A stretch of DNA of 64,000 nucleotides from Chloroflexota bacterium (GCA_011523515.1 WTGO01000069.1:1-64000); one strand, 5' to 3'. Counted from the first letter of the stretch, positions 52,080 through 61,920 are shown. Notes: generated by a model from the sequence alone, not told the origin. Made by a program: numbers and translations.

Positions 52080-52244
52080 AGGCGGTCTCGCGAGTGGAGC
52101 GTCAGTGTACAGCACATCGTTGAGGGTTGCACGGCGCAAACGCCAGCCCGGCGGACAAACTTCTCAACCACTCCCGATTTGCGGCAGGGTTCAGGCGCCG
52201 CTAGACTTACCTAGAATTGACTCAATGCCAGTCGGGGATATGAG

Positions 52245-52640
52245 ATGGAGAGCCTGTTATACGTTGGCGTCGGCGGCTTCCTCGGCGCTAACGCTCGTTA
52301 TCTGCTGTCGCTCGGCTCGAATCATGTACTTACTCCATTATTGGGTAATTTCCCGTATGGAACGCTGGTGGTCAACGTCGCTGGTTCATTTGGATTGGCG
52401 CTTTTTGGCATCTGGTTCGGCGCGCGTACCGGATTGTCGCCTCAGTTGCGCTTGCTGATTGGCAGCGGCTTCTTCGGCGCCTTCACCACCTTTTCGGCTT
52501 TCGCCAATGAAAGCTACATCTTGGCCGACGATGGCAGAATTACGCTGTTTCTGCTCAATGCGATGCTGAATTATGGCTTATGCTTATTAGGTGTCGCGTT
52601 CGGTATCCTGCTGGGGAGCCGACTCTTTGGCGCGGCCTGA
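52245..52640 (+). CDS. crcB: Fluoride efflux transporter CrcB/FEX
   Basis: VGGFLGANARYLLS; GTLVVNVAGSFGLALF; GFFGAFTTFSAFANE. Confidence 0.93.
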   Translation: MESLLYVGVGGFLGANARYLLSLGSNHVLTPLLGNFPYGTLVVNVAGSFGLALFGIWFGARTGLSPQLRLLIGSGFFGAFTTFSAFANESYILADDGRITLFLLNAMLNYGLCLLGVAFGILLGSRLFGAA

Positions 52641-52677
52641 TTGCTGCTGATCGCTTGACGATTGTTTTGCCGATTTC

Positions 52678-53496
52678 ATGACCGAAGACATCATCAAAGT
52701 AATTGTCCTGGCGCTTGTCGAGGGCGTGACCGAGTTCCTACCGGTATCATCCACGGGGCATCTCATTGTAGGTACGTCGCTGCTTGGCCTAAATGGCATG
52801 GGCGCGGTATTCGAGGTATTCATTCAATTCGGCGCCGTCTTGGCAGTTGTGATGTACCACCGCAAGACCTTGTACGGGCACACAGTTAAACTCACATCAT
52901 CGCCCGACGTGCGCCGATTCTGGTCGCTGGTGGCGCTCAGTTGTTTGCCCGCCGTGCTGCTGGGCCTCTTGGCGGGCGAGCACATCGGGCGACTGCTGTT
53001 CTCGCCCCGAGTCGTGGCCATATCGTTAATTGCCGGCGGCGTCGTATTCCTAATTGTAGAGCGCCTGCCCATCTTTCAGTCCCGCGCGACGGATCAGGGC
53101 AGTATCACGCAGATCACAATGAAACAGGCGCTCCTGGTCGGCCTGGTTCAAATCCTGGCGCTGATACCTGGCGTGTCCCGTTCCGGCAGCTCGATAATCG
53201 GCGGCATCTTGTCCGGCCTGGATCGGCGACAAGCAACGGAATACTCATTTTTCCTGGCCATTCCATTATTAGGCGGCGCGACGCTCTACCGTCTGGTCAC
53301 AGTGATTTATACGCTCGACCATGGCGAACTATTCTTATTGATGCTTGGCGCGGTCTTTTCTTCGGTATTCGCCTGGCTATCTATGGATTGGCTCTTGAGA
53401 TTTGTCTCCAACAACAGCTTTGTTGTATTTGGCTACTATCGTATTCTAGCCGGCTTGCTGATACTTGCCGCCGTCGCTTCCGGATTGATCTCCTGA
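52678..53496 (+). CDS. uppP: Undecaprenyl-diphosphatase
   Basis: ALVEGVTEFLPVSSTGHLIV; LIPGVSRSGSSIIGGILSGL. Confidence 0.95.
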   Translation: MTEDIIKVIVLALVEGVTEFLPVSSTGHLIVGTSLLGLNGMGAVFEVFIQFGAVLAVVMYHRKTLYGHTVKLTSSPDVRRFWSLVALSCLPAVLLGLLAGEHIGRLLFSPRVVAISLIAGGVVFLIVERLPIFQSRATDQGSITQITMKQALLVGLVQILALIPGVSRSGSSIIGGILSGLDRRQATEYSFFLAIPLLGGATLYRLVTVIYTLDHGELFLLMLGAVFSSVFAWLSMDWLLRFVSNNSFVVFGYYRILAGLLILAAVASGLIS

Positions 53497-53540
53497 ATAG
53501 CGGAAACGAATCAGTCAAACAAATATTGTCCCATTCTCGT

Positions 53541-53569
53541 TTGTCCGTTATTTCGTCTCTACCTATAAT
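53541..53569 (+). promoter_or_regulatory. Sigma70-type promoter for the LysM lipoprotein gene
   Basis: TTGTCC-N17-TATAAT. Confidence 0.5.
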
Positions 53570-53668
53570 GAACTGCAAGGATGTATATCGCATCTCCGGC
53601 GTTTGCGGTCAAGCAGGAAGCGGTCAATGTATTTGTTGATTGCATCTGCGATGAGGAGTAGCCGATTG

Positions 53669-54559
53669 ATGTCTGACTTTTACCGGCGCTTTCAACTCAT
53701 GCTGCTGCTGACAGCAGTTGTCTTGCTAGCGAGCGCCTGCTTTCGCGATACCTCCGAGGCGATCCAGAATCAGCCTGTCGCGCGCGAAAATCCTTCGCCG
53801 ACGGCTGTTCAGAACGAAGAGCCGACAGCGCTCCCGCCCACGGCTACGGTGGAACTCGTAGCGACTGAGTTGCAAGCGACCGAGCCGGTAGCTGATCAAT
53901 TTGCGCTTACGGCGACCGCCCTGATTGCTCTGCAGACCCAGTCAGTTGCTGGAGCGGATTCCTCGACAAACAGCGGCGCGACAGCCGGCGAAATAAGGGC
54001 AGGCCAAACGGCGGCCATCCAACTGCCCCGCGCGACCATCCCGCCGGGGGAGGACTGCGCGCATGAGATTCGCGCCGGTGAGACCTTGTTCCAACTCTCG
54101 CTGGCATACGGGGTGACGGTTGACGCCATCGCTGCAGCGAGTGGAATCGACAACCCGGATCGGATCGCCGTCGGACAACATATCACGATTCCACTTTGCG
54201 GCACGACTGGCTTTATCCCGCCGCCAACATCGTTACCGACCGCGACGCTGAGCCCGGCTGCCATTCTGGCAACGAGCGAACCGGAAGAACTTGAAATCGC
54301 CAGCAGCGATGACACGCGCAGCGCCCTGATCGAGCAAGCGCAAGCGGCGCTTCTTGATAATGCGGTGCCGCAGCCGGGTGAAGTCTTTGGCGCTCAGGCT
54401 GCCGCGGCGACGCCCAGCCAAACCTATACCGTGCAGCAGAACGACACCTTATTCGAGATTGCAATCCAGTTTGGGACGACCGTGGAAATCCTTGCTGCGC
54501 TGAACAATATCGCCAATGTCGACAGCTTAAACGCGGGTGATGTTCTGCATATTCCCTAA
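53669..54559 (+). CDS. LysM domain-containing lipoprotein
   Basis: Lipobox LLASAC; two LysM repeats (HEIRAGETLFQLSLAYGV.. and YTVQQNDTLFEIAIQFGT..). Confidence 0.88.
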   Translation: MSDFYRRFQLMLLLTAVVLLASACFRDTSEAIQNQPVARENPSPTAVQNEEPTALPPTATVELVATELQATEPVADQFALTATALIALQTQSVAGADSSTNSGATAGEIRAGQTAAIQLPRATIPPGEDCAHEIRAGETLFQLSLAYGVTVDAIAAASGIDNPDRIAVGQHITIPLCGTTGFIPPPTSLPTATLSPAAILATSEPEELEIASSDDTRSALIEQAQAALLDNAVPQPGEVFGAQAAAATPSQTYTVQQNDTLFEIAIQFGTTVEILAALNNIANVDSLNAGDVLHIP

Positions 54560-54568
54560 GCCGGCAGT

Positions 54569-54602
54569 ATTTCAGTTGCGCTTGTTCCGCCTCAACTGAA
54601 AT
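54569..54602 (+). other. 10-bp perfect inverted repeat between LysM gene and rplS
   Basis: ATTTCAGTTG-N14-CAACTGAAAT; no T tract. Confidence 0.5.
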
Positions 54603-54683
54603 GGAATCCGCCAGACACGGGCTTGCTCTTGCCTTGTCAAGGCAGGCTGTGCTACAATGCCGCGACTTCTGATAAACAAGCAA

Positions 54684-54697
54684 GCGCCTTCGGGCGC
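54684..54697 (+). promoter_or_regulatory. rplS leader hairpin with UUCG tetraloop
   Basis: GCGCC-TTCG-GGCGC, 22 nt upstream of the rplS ATG. Confidence 0.5.
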
Positions 54698-54719
54698 ATT
54701 TCTGCGAGGGCGTGCCGCC

Positions 54720-55064
54720 ATGAGCCAGGAATTGATGCAAGCGCTGGTTGCCGAGAACAATCGGCATCCGAAAATCGAATCAGGCGATACCGTGAAAGTT
54801 CATGTACGTATCGTCGAAGGAACTCGCGAGCGGGTGCAGGTATTCCAGGGTGCCGTAATTCGGGCGCGCAAAGGCGGCAACGAAGCCAACTTCACCGTTC
54901 GGCGCATCGCCAGCCATGGCGTCGGTGTAGAACGCACCTTTTTGTTGCACAGCCCACGTGTCGAAAAGGTCGAGATACTGCGTCGAGCCAAGGTGCGTCG
55001 GGCGCAACTCTATTATCTGCGAGACCGCCGCGGCAAGTCCGCGCGCCTAAAAGAACGCCGCTAA
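54720..55064 (+). CDS. rplS: 50S ribosomal protein L19
   Basis: [70 protein letters not shown]. Confidence 0.97.
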   Translation: MSQELMQALVAENNRHPKIESGDTVKVHVRIVEGTRERVQVFQGAVIRARKGGNEANFTVRRIASHGVGVERTFLLHSPRVEKVEILRRAKVRRAQLYYLRDRRGKSARLKERR

Positions 55065-55094
55065 GTCCCTAGCGGTTTCAGCAAGTTGATTCAG

Positions 55095-55118
55095 GACGCG
55101 CTACGGCGCGTCTTTTTT
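55095..55118 (+). terminator. Rho-independent terminator of rplS
   Basis: GACGCGC-TACG-GCGCGTC-TTTTTT. Confidence 0.9.
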
Positions 55119-56618
55119 GTCCGCGGATGAATCGCGCAGCGTATAGTGCGTGCCTTTGTTCGCGCCCAATTTATTGAGAATGCCCTTTTCGACGAGATCC
55201 GCAAGATCCAGACGCAAAGTCTCCGCGGATACGGAATGGATCAGGCTGCGGTATTCTCGGTTCGTGATCTTGCCTCGGTCGCGAATGTACTGTAGCGCGC
55301 GGGCTTGGCGGTGGTTGGTATCGCGCGCCCACTCGGGCACTCGCGGTCGAATGCGCCCGTTGTGCAGCGCAACCGCGAAGCTGTAAGGGCGGGCGTCAAA
55401 TCGCGGCGGAGAATGCCCGGCTTGCTCCATGACCTCCAGCATCCGGTCAATGCCCAGCCCAAGCTCCTCGATATAGCCCCAATGGAACAATCCCCCAACC
55501 AAACGCGGATTGCGCGAAAAGTGCTCATCCTTGATGTTTTCTACAGTAATGAAGCCGGGCAGGCCGCCGGGCGATATCACCTCTAACCGGTCGGAAAACA
55601 TGCGCACCTCAATGCGGCGCCCGCGCAGTCGATAATCGCGATGGCAGATGGCGTTCACCAAGGCTTCGCGCACGGCAAATTGCGGGTATTCGAATGTTTC
55701 CTCGCGTTCCAGGCCTTTGACCACAGCGCTAATCGCCATCTCGCTCCAGACCAGATTCCAGGTCGCTTCAATGAGACGCGGCACCGACCCCGTGATTTCC
55801 TCGCGGCGGGTGTAGCCCGCAAAACCGTGCTCCCCGCGCGGCGTCGTGCCGACAAATCGGGCGAAGACGACGCTGCTCTGCGGCAGCCAGCGCTGCGGAT
55901 AATCGCTGAATAGCAGCAGGCCGCAAACCGTGGGCTTGCCATCGGCCGTAATTGCGCCAATCTCCGACAGCAGCCGATTAATATCGCCGGTGGAAGCGCG
56001 CTTCATGCGTTCGGCGCGCTTTTCCAGGTACTCGTCGATGATCTCGCGATTGAAGTCGTCGATAGTGGCGCCGGGCACTGCTTCCGTCTCGAAGTCGCCC
56101 GTGTTCTTGGCGCTGGCCAGGCGCAAGATCTCCTGCCCGCCCAAGGGACGGTTGCCCTCGCCGCTGCGAATGAGAACGCGGCCGTCGGCCAATGCATGTA
56201 ACTCGGTGCTGCGTGGTACGCGGATCGAGAACGCCGGTACCATCGGCTCGGCTTCCGTGGACTCGTGCGCTGCGCTTCCAAGATCGGCCCCATGTTCATT
56301 GACATCGCTGCCGTCTGGTTTAAGATGGATCGTCTCACAGCCGTCGATGACGACCGGCGGATTGTACAGATTGTCGGCCTGGCCCAGAATGCGATCGATT
56401 AATTCTCGCGCCGGGCGCTCCTCCGCAGGTGTGCCGTCGGCATTGACGCCGACCAAAATTGTACCGCCCTCGGTGTTGGCGAAGGCCACCAGATTTTCGG
56501 CGATGGCCTTGGCGTCCACGGTTCGAAGGAAGGCCATCCTTGGGCCCTCAACCGGCTCCATCAATGTGTCGTTAGACATCAAATCGTCCGCCAAGCTAAT
56601 TGAGTAAATGTCGGTCAA
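55101..56618 (-). CDS. AlbA-type (Schlafen AlbA_2) ATP-binding/DNA-binding regulator
   Basis: N-terminal AIAENLVAFANTEGGTILVGVNADGTP; central VREALVNAICHRDYRLRGRRIEVRMFSDRLEVISPGGLP; C-terminal wHTH-like. Start may be 56582. Confidence 0.85.
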   Translation of the reverse strand: MTDIYSISLADDLMSNDTLMEPVEGPRMAFLRTVDAKAIAENLVAFANTEGGTILVGVNADGTPAEERPARELIDRILGQADNLYNPPVVIDGCETIHLKPDGSDVNEHGADLGSAAHESTEAEPMVPAFSIRVPRSTELHALADGRVLIRSGEGNRPLGGQEILRLASAKNTGDFETEAVPGATIDDFNREIIDEYLEKRAERMKRASTGDINRLLSEIGAITADGKPTVCGLLLFSDYPQRWLPQSSVVFARFVGTTPRGEHGFAGYTRREEITGSVPRLIEATWNLVWSEMAISAVVKGLEREETFEYPQFAVREALVNAICHRDYRLRGRRIEVRMFSDRLEVISPGGLPGFITVENIKDEHFSRNPRLVGGLFHWGYIEELGLGIDRMLEVMEQAGHSPPRFDARPYSFAVALHNGRIRPRVPEWARDTNHRQARALQYIRDRGKITNREYRSLIHSVSAETLRLDLADLVEKGILNKLGANKGTHYTLRDSSADKKDAP

Positions 56619-56632
56619 GCACGTATATGGAC

Positions 56633-56667
56633 CATAATCGCATTATGAATTATCTGACATTATAATG
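56633..56667. promoter_or_regulatory. Two adjacent palindromes in the divergent promoter region
   Basis: CATAAT-CGC-ATTATG (56633-56647) and CATTATAATG (56658-56667), the latter containing TATAAT. Confidence 0.5.
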
Positions 56668-56722
56668 GGGATTTCACACGGAGTGACTGACTTTCAAAGT
56701 CATATTCGAGGGCTCAACCTAA

Positions 56723-58501
56723 ATGCTTGACCTTATCACGCCGATGTCGCAAGTGTTGCTGAGTTGGCTGCTGTTGTTTCTGCTCTTCAGCGGTCTAGGT
56801 ATGCTGCTCCTGAAACTGCTTGGCAAATCTTTCAAATCCGGCTGGGATTGGCTGGACAGCTTCTGGTTGGGCTGGGCGCTTTCGCTGGCCGTATTGCAAA
56901 TCTGGCATTTGGTCTTGCCCGTCAATGAAACGATTTTGCTGCTTCTCGCATTAATCGCGGCCTATCAACTGTTTTCTCTGCGAGCGTCTGCCGCTCGCCT
57001 GCTACACCGACTGAGCAACGAGCGCGCCTACATGCTGGTGATGGCGCCGCTGGCCTTGTGGATGTCGAATCGCGCGCTGGCTATGCCGACCGCTTACGAC
57101 ACTGGCTTCCGCGACATCCAGGCTGTTATGTGGCTCGACGCCTATCCGATTGTGCCGGGGCTCGGCAATCTATTTTCGTCCCTGGCGTTCAATCACTCCG
57201 TCTATCTTTATGACGCCTTGCTCGACGCGTCGATCTGGACCGGACGCTCCCATCATATCTCTACAGGTTTGCTGCTGATGGTCTATCTGGCGCAGGCGAC
57301 AAGATCGGCCCAGAATCTTCTTAACTGTCGGGCTGAGGGGGCCGTCCGCTGGTCTTGGATTCTCGCCGCCTTAACGATCCCGTACATCTTGTTCTACACC
57401 GTCGGACGGAGCGGCATTACGCATTTCTTGACCGATACAGTTGTCGATGTGGTTGGATTTGTCTGCGTGGCGTATATGTTGGATTTCTTCCAGGACCGGA
57501 ATCTTCGCGCATCGGACAGGCGCTTTCTGGTCTCGCGCCTGGCGATTCTAATTCTCGTGGGGCTGACCATCAAACAAACCTTCGTCGTATTCGGCCTGGC
57601 GCTCGCGGCGACGGTCTTGCGCGTCTGGCTGAAACGGGGCGGCTATAGCCAGGATCGCGCGCGCGCTGCCCGGTCGCTAAAATTGACCACGGTCTTGGGC
57701 TGCGTCATTATCGTGCCCTGGTTGGCCCGCGGTGTGCTTACAAGTGGCTATATTGCCTTTCCACAACCGGTGGGACGAGTAGAGGTAGACTGGGCCATTC
57801 CGCACGACCAGCTGCTAAGCAGGCAGCGAACCATGTCGACCAACACCCGTATTCGCGGCGGCGCGCAAGCTGAAGTACTCGGCTCTTGGGATTGGCTGGG
57901 GCCATGGCTGCGGAAGTTCGTCAGCAATATCATGCCCACCATGCTACCGTCTTTGATTTCTGCGGTCGCGTTCGGATTGTTCACGCTGGGCCGATTCCGC
58001 AACCGCGGCATGAATCGAGCGCGCGATCCCGGCGTGTTGGCGTTGGCGCCCATGCTTATCATGCTGGCTTTCTGGTTCTTCACATTTCCCGAACCCAAGT
58101 ATATTCGCTATATGCTCTGGAGCCTGGCCGCGGTTTCGGTCATACTGGTGTTTGAAGCGTGGTCGACGGTCAATTTACGACTGCGAATCCTTGCGGTAGC
58201 CGGATTGGCCGCGCTCTGCCTGGCCTACGTCGCGCTGCTCATCGTCGGTCGTCAAAGTTATCCGCTGCCAGCCGGGCCGGATGACGGTTATTACGACCAT
58301 TGGCCCGTACCCTACGATCAATACGTGACAAACAGCGGTCTTCAGCTTAATGTACCCAGGGGAGACGGGACGCAATGTTGGCAAGTGCCATTGCCATGCA
58401 CGCCTTATCCCGATGCCCGCCTGGAGGAGCGTGTGCCGGGCGAGCTGCGCCACGGATTCAGGATTGCAGGTATTGCAGAGGCGGCCACGGCCAGTGAATA
58501 A
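56723..58501 (+). CDS. Hypothetical polytopic membrane protein (592 aa)
   Basis: Many predicted TM segments; glycosyltransferase-like membrane protein appearance, no firm family. Confidence 0.7.
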   Translation: MLDLITPMSQVLLSWLLLFLLFSGLGMLLLKLLGKSFKSGWDWLDSFWLGWALSLAVLQIWHLVLPVNETILLLLALIAAYQLFSLRASAARLLHRLSNERAYMLVMAPLALWMSNRALAMPTAYDTGFRDIQAVMWLDAYPIVPGLGNLFSSLAFNHSVYLYDALLDASIWTGRSHHISTGLLLMVYLAQATRSAQNLLNCRAEGAVRWSWILAALTIPYILFYTVGRSGITHFLTDTVVDVVGFVCVAYMLDFFQDRNLRASDRRFLVSRLAILILVGLTIKQTFVVFGLALAATVLRVWLKRGGYSQDRARAARSLKLTTVLGCVIIVPWLARGVLTSGYIAFPQPVGRVEVDWAIPHDQLLSRQRTMSTNTRIRGGAQAEVLGSWDWLGPWLRKFVSNIMPTMLPSLISAVAFGLFTLGRFRNRGMNRARDPGVLALAPMLIMLAFWFFTFPEPKYIRYMLWSLAAVSVILVFEAWSTVNLRLRILAVAGLAALCLAYVALLIVGRQSYPLPAGPDDGYYDHWPVPYDQYVTNSGLQLNVPRGDGTQCWQVPLPCTPYPDARLEERVPGELRHGFRIAGIAEAATASE

Positions 58502-58555
58502 TGTCGCCACAAGCGCTATGCTAAGTCGTCCGATGAATGGCGCCGGAACCGCCCA

Positions 58556-59026
58556 ATGATGACCATATTGCCATTGATAATGTTTGCGGTGTCCTTGCTA
58601 TTCTTGCGCGCCTGCTTGATAACGCTGGGCTTCTACAAGGAACCCATCTTGTCTGCCTTTCAGCAATACGGCGACGAAGTGGGATTCAGCCCTCTGTTTG
58701 ATGCCTGCCTCTGGGGGCTTGTGCTTGCCTACTTAATCTTCACCCTGCTTGTGCCCTCATCGCTCTTGGTGCTGCTGGGCATTTTCGCCTTCGTCTTCTT
58801 CTTTATGCTGTATTGGCGTGTGCGAGACAATATCCTGCAGCACCCCGAGATATTCTTGCGCTTTCCCGGCTGGTACCGGGAAATCGTCGACCGCACCACG
58901 CGCGAGGAACGCCGCAAGCTGTCATATATGTGGCTGGGCTTGCCGCTGCGGACGCGCCTGCTTTACAACGCGCAGCACGAAGAATTCCGCAAATGGGTGG
59001 AACTGGTTGTGCTATCCGTCGCTTGA
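58556..59026 (+). CDS. Hypothetical membrane protein (156 aa)
   Basis: Three to four hydrophobic segments; intact ORF between 592-aa gene and tRNA. Confidence 0.6.
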   Translation: MMTILPLIMFAVSLLFLRACLITLGFYKEPILSAFQQYGDEVGFSPLFDACLWGLVLAYLIFTLLVPSSLLVLLGIFAFVFFFMLYWRVRDNILQHPEIFLRFPGWYREIVDRTTREERRKLSYMWLGLPLRTRLLYNAQHEEFRKWVELVVLSVA

Positions 59027-59064
59027 CTTAAGCGCTGTAGCCGCGCCAGCGCTAGAAGCACAAA

Positions 59065-59087
59065 CGACCCGGTTGATATCCGGGTCG
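59065..59087 (-). terminator. Hairpin downstream of tRNA-Gln
   Basis: CGACCCGG-N7-CCGGGTCG, then TTTGTGC on the minus strand. Confidence 0.6.
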
Positions 59088-59096
59088 CGATTTCAG

Positions 59097-59168
59097 CTGG
59101 GAGACCTGGACTCGAACCAGGAATGGCGGATCCAGAGTCCGCTGTTTTGCCAATTAAACTATCTCCCA
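59097..59168 (-). tRNA. tRNA-Gln (anticodon CUG)
   Basis: Minus strand: acceptor TGGGAGA/TCTCCCA, anticodon stem-loop GCGGA-CTCTGGA-TCCGC (CTG), T-arm CCTGG-TTCGAGT-CCAGG, discriminator G. Confidence 0.93.
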
Positions 59169-59276
59169 CCAACTGGCCACCATGCTAGCAGCGATAGCGA
59201 GATCATTCAAGACTCGGGCGGGCAAGACTGCCAGACTCGCTTAGACAGCGACAGCAGAAGCGCGAGCAGCTGGCGC

Positions 59277-60770
59277 TTAAGATGCTGGCTGGCGCAGCGC
59301 CTGCAGCGCCAACTCAATGCGCCGGATAGACTCCGCGCGGCCCAGTATCTCCATGGTTTCGAATGTCGGCGGCGATACTCGCTGGCCGGTTACCGCCGCG
59401 CGCAGGGAGCCGAATACCTGTCCGTTCTTGTAGCCGGTCGCCTTCGCGTAAGCAGCCATGGCGCTGTATTGCGCCTCGTGGCTGAATTCGTCCAAATCCT
59501 CCAACACTGGAAGTGAGCCGCTCAGCACCGCGGCTGTACCGGCGCTATCCATCTTGCGCTGGATTAAAATCTCGGTCGGTGGCGCTTCGAATGCTTCCCA
59601 ATCGGCGAAAAAGAAGCCCGCCATAGGCACGACTTCATTCAGCGTCTTCAGCCGCACTTGCAGCAGCGGCACGACGCGGCGCAGCCTATCGTCATCGACG
59701 GCGTATCCCGCCGCTTCCAGCACCGGCTTCAGTCGCCGCGCCAGGTCGTCAACGGTGGAATCCTGAATATACTGACTGTTTAGCCAGTCCAGTTTAGCGA
59801 TCGGGTAGGCGCTGTTGGCCGGGTTGACTGCCTCGAGTTTGAAGCGCTCTATCGCTGCGGCGGTGGAGAACACCTCGCGATTGTCTCCGAAATTCCAGCC
59901 GATATTGGTCAAGAAATTCATCACCGCTTCGGGCAGATATCCGGCGTCAATGAACTCATGCGCGAGCACGGGTACGCTCTTCCCATCAGCGGCGAACTGC
60001 TGTTTGCGTTTGCTGAGTTTGCCCTTGCCGTTGGGGTTCAGCAGCACCGGCAAGTGGGCGAATTGCGGCTTGTCCCAGCCCAACGCCTCCCAAATGCGAA
60101 TATGCAGCGGATAAGACGGCAGCCATTCCACCGCGCGCGTCACATGCGATATCTTCATGTGGTAATCATCTACGATATGCGCCAGATGATAGGTGGGGAA
60201 GCCATCCGACTTTAGCAGAACCGCGTCCTGCAATTGGGCATTATCAAAGACGACATCGCCGCGAATCAAGTCGACGCCGGTAGTCTGTCCGCTCCGGGGC
60301 ATCTTGAAGCGGATGACATAGGGCTTGCCCTGGGCTTCCAGATTGTCAGCCTGCGCGGTTGACAGGTCTCGATAGCGCCGGTCGTAGCCGCCGCCGGACG
60401 CGCGCATCTCGGCCAATTCTTCAGACGTGGCGAAACACTTGTACGCCTGTCCTTTCTCAACCAGCCATTTAGCCCAAGTCTGATACAACTCCAGGCGTTC
60501 CGACTGAATGTAGGGCCCGTACTCGCCGCCAATGCGCGGCCCTTCGTCGATATCCATGCCCAGCCACGCGAAGGACTCCAGTATACGTTCCAGCGAACCG
60601 GGCACGCTGCGTTTTTGGTCGGTGTCTTCGATGCGCAGGATAAACTGACCGCCGTGATGACGGGCAAATAACCAACCGAACAGCGCCGAGCGGATGCCGC
60701 CTATATGCTGAGGACCGGTTGGGCTGGGGGCATAGCGCGTCCGCACAGGATTGCCAGGGCGTATGCTCAC
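59277..60770 (-). CDS. gltX: Glutamyl-tRNA synthetase
   Basis: RTRYAPSPTGPQHIGGIRSALFGWLFAR; KLSKRKQQ (KMSKS-like); GTG start likely (ORF to 60854). Confidence 0.95.
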   Translation of the reverse strand: MSIRPGNPVRTRYAPSPTGPQHIGGIRSALFGWLFARHHGGQFILRIEDTDQKRSVPGSLERILESFAWLGMDIDEGPRIGGEYGPYIQSERLELYQTWAKWLVEKGQAYKCFATSEELAEMRASGGGYDRRYRDLSTAQADNLEAQGKPYVIRFKMPRSGQTTGVDLIRGDVVFDNAQLQDAVLLKSDGFPTYHLAHIVDDYHMKISHVTRAVEWLPSYPLHIRIWEALGWDKPQFAHLPVLLNPNGKGKLSKRKQQFAADGKSVPVLAHEFIDAGYLPEAVMNFLTNIGWNFGDNREVFSTAAAIERFKLEAVNPANSAYPIAKLDWLNSQYIQDSTVDDLARRLKPVLEAAGYAVDDDRLRRVVPLLQVRLKTLNEVVPMAGFFFADWEAFEAPPTEILIQRKMDSAGTAAVLSGSLPVLEDLDEFSHEAQYSAMAAYAKATGYKNGQVFGSLRAAVTGQRVSPPTFETMEILGRAESIRRIELALQALRQPAS

Positions 60771-60819
60771 GGTTGCAACTCCTAAGGGTGTACGCGAAAT
60801 ATAGGGCTTGGCTGCTCGG

Positions 60820-61920
60820 TCAGATGTTGATGCGCCGGCGGCGCACAATGACACTTTGCACCAGGCCGATGCCCACCATGGTAAACAGCAGCGATGTCCC
60901 GCCCGAGCTGACGAAAGGCAGCGTAAGCCCTGTCACCGGCAGCAGGTTCAGATTCATGCCGATTGACACCGTCGCCTGAAAAAAGATCATGGCGGCCACA
61001 CCGTAACATATCATGCTGCCCAGCGGGTCGCTCGCCTCTCGGGCGCCCTTCAGAATCCGCGTGAGCACGATGGCGAACATACCCAGCAGGGCAACGCCGC
61101 CGACCATGCCAAACTCATGCGCGATCACGCTGAAAATGAAGTCAGTATGGCGGACGCGCAAGAAACGGCCCGTATTCTGCGAGCCGACGTAGTAGCCCTT
61201 GCCCAGAACGCCGCCCGACCCAATGCTGATTAGCGCCTGATTGATATTGTAGTAGGCGTCAGACGCCGTATCCGGCGCCAGAAATGTCTCGACCCGCAGC
61301 CGCTGATAGGGCGGCAGCAGCGGGAAAACAGCGACCAGGATTATCAGCCCGGCGCTAAGAAAAAGCGCAATATGACGCAGCCGCAAGCCGGCTGACCAGA
61401 TGATCACCGCCCAAATCACCAGAAACACTATCGTCGTGCCCAGATCGGGCTGGAAGAATATCAGCGCTGCAGGTAAGGCCATATGCAGCATGCTGCGCAG
61501 CACGGTCGACAGCCTGCCGAGATCGAGATAGCGCTCAGCCAGGTATTGCGACAGCGTAATGATCATCATGATCTTGCCGATTTCCGAGGGCTGCAGCCGT
61601 ATGCCGACGTTCAGCCAGCGCTTGGCCCCACCGGCGCCTTCGACGCCGAAAACCTGGACCAGCAGCAGCAGGATGATCATCGCGGCGTAGATCCAGGCGC
61701 TGATGCCGCCCAGCAAGCGATAATCGATGGCCGCCACAACGATGGCCACCGTAAAGCCTATGAGCGCGTAGTTCCGCTGATCCGGCACGCGGCTGATGAT
61801 GTCGTCGTCGATCGCGTCCTGCGTGGCGCTGTCGATCATCAGGATGCCGAATACGACCAGAGCAACCGTGGCCGCAAACAGCACATAATCGAATCGGCGC
61901 CAGAGACTGATCGGTTCCAT
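60820..61920 (-). CDS. rodA: Rod shape-determining protein RodA (SEDS family)
   Basis: SEDS features (NIGIRLQPSEIGKIMMIITLSQYLAER; QPDLGTTIVFLVIW; LPFVSSGGTSLL). Confidence 0.93.
   Translation of the reverse strand: MEPISLWRRFDYVLFAATVALVVFGILMIDSATQDAIDDDIISRVPDQRNYALIGFTVAIVVAAIDYRLLGGISAWIYAAMIILLLLVQVFGVEGAGGAKRWLNVGIRLQPSEIGKIMMIITLSQYLAERYLDLGRLSTVLRSMLHMALPAALIFFQPDLGTTIVFLVIWAVIIWSAGLRLRHIALFLSAGLIILVAVFPLLPPYQRLRVETFLAPDTASDAYYNINQALISIGSGGVLGKGYYVGSQNTGRFLRVRHTDFIFSVIAHEFGMVGGVALLGMFAIVLTRILKGAREASDPLGSMICYGVAAMIFFQATVSIGMNLNLLPVTGLTLPFVSSGGTSLLFTMVGIGLVQSVIVRRRRINI

Noticed and set aside
52140-52244. Possible fluoride riboswitch upstream of crcB
   Set aside because: I could not find the conserved core of the fluoride riboswitch; a covariance-model scan would be decisive.
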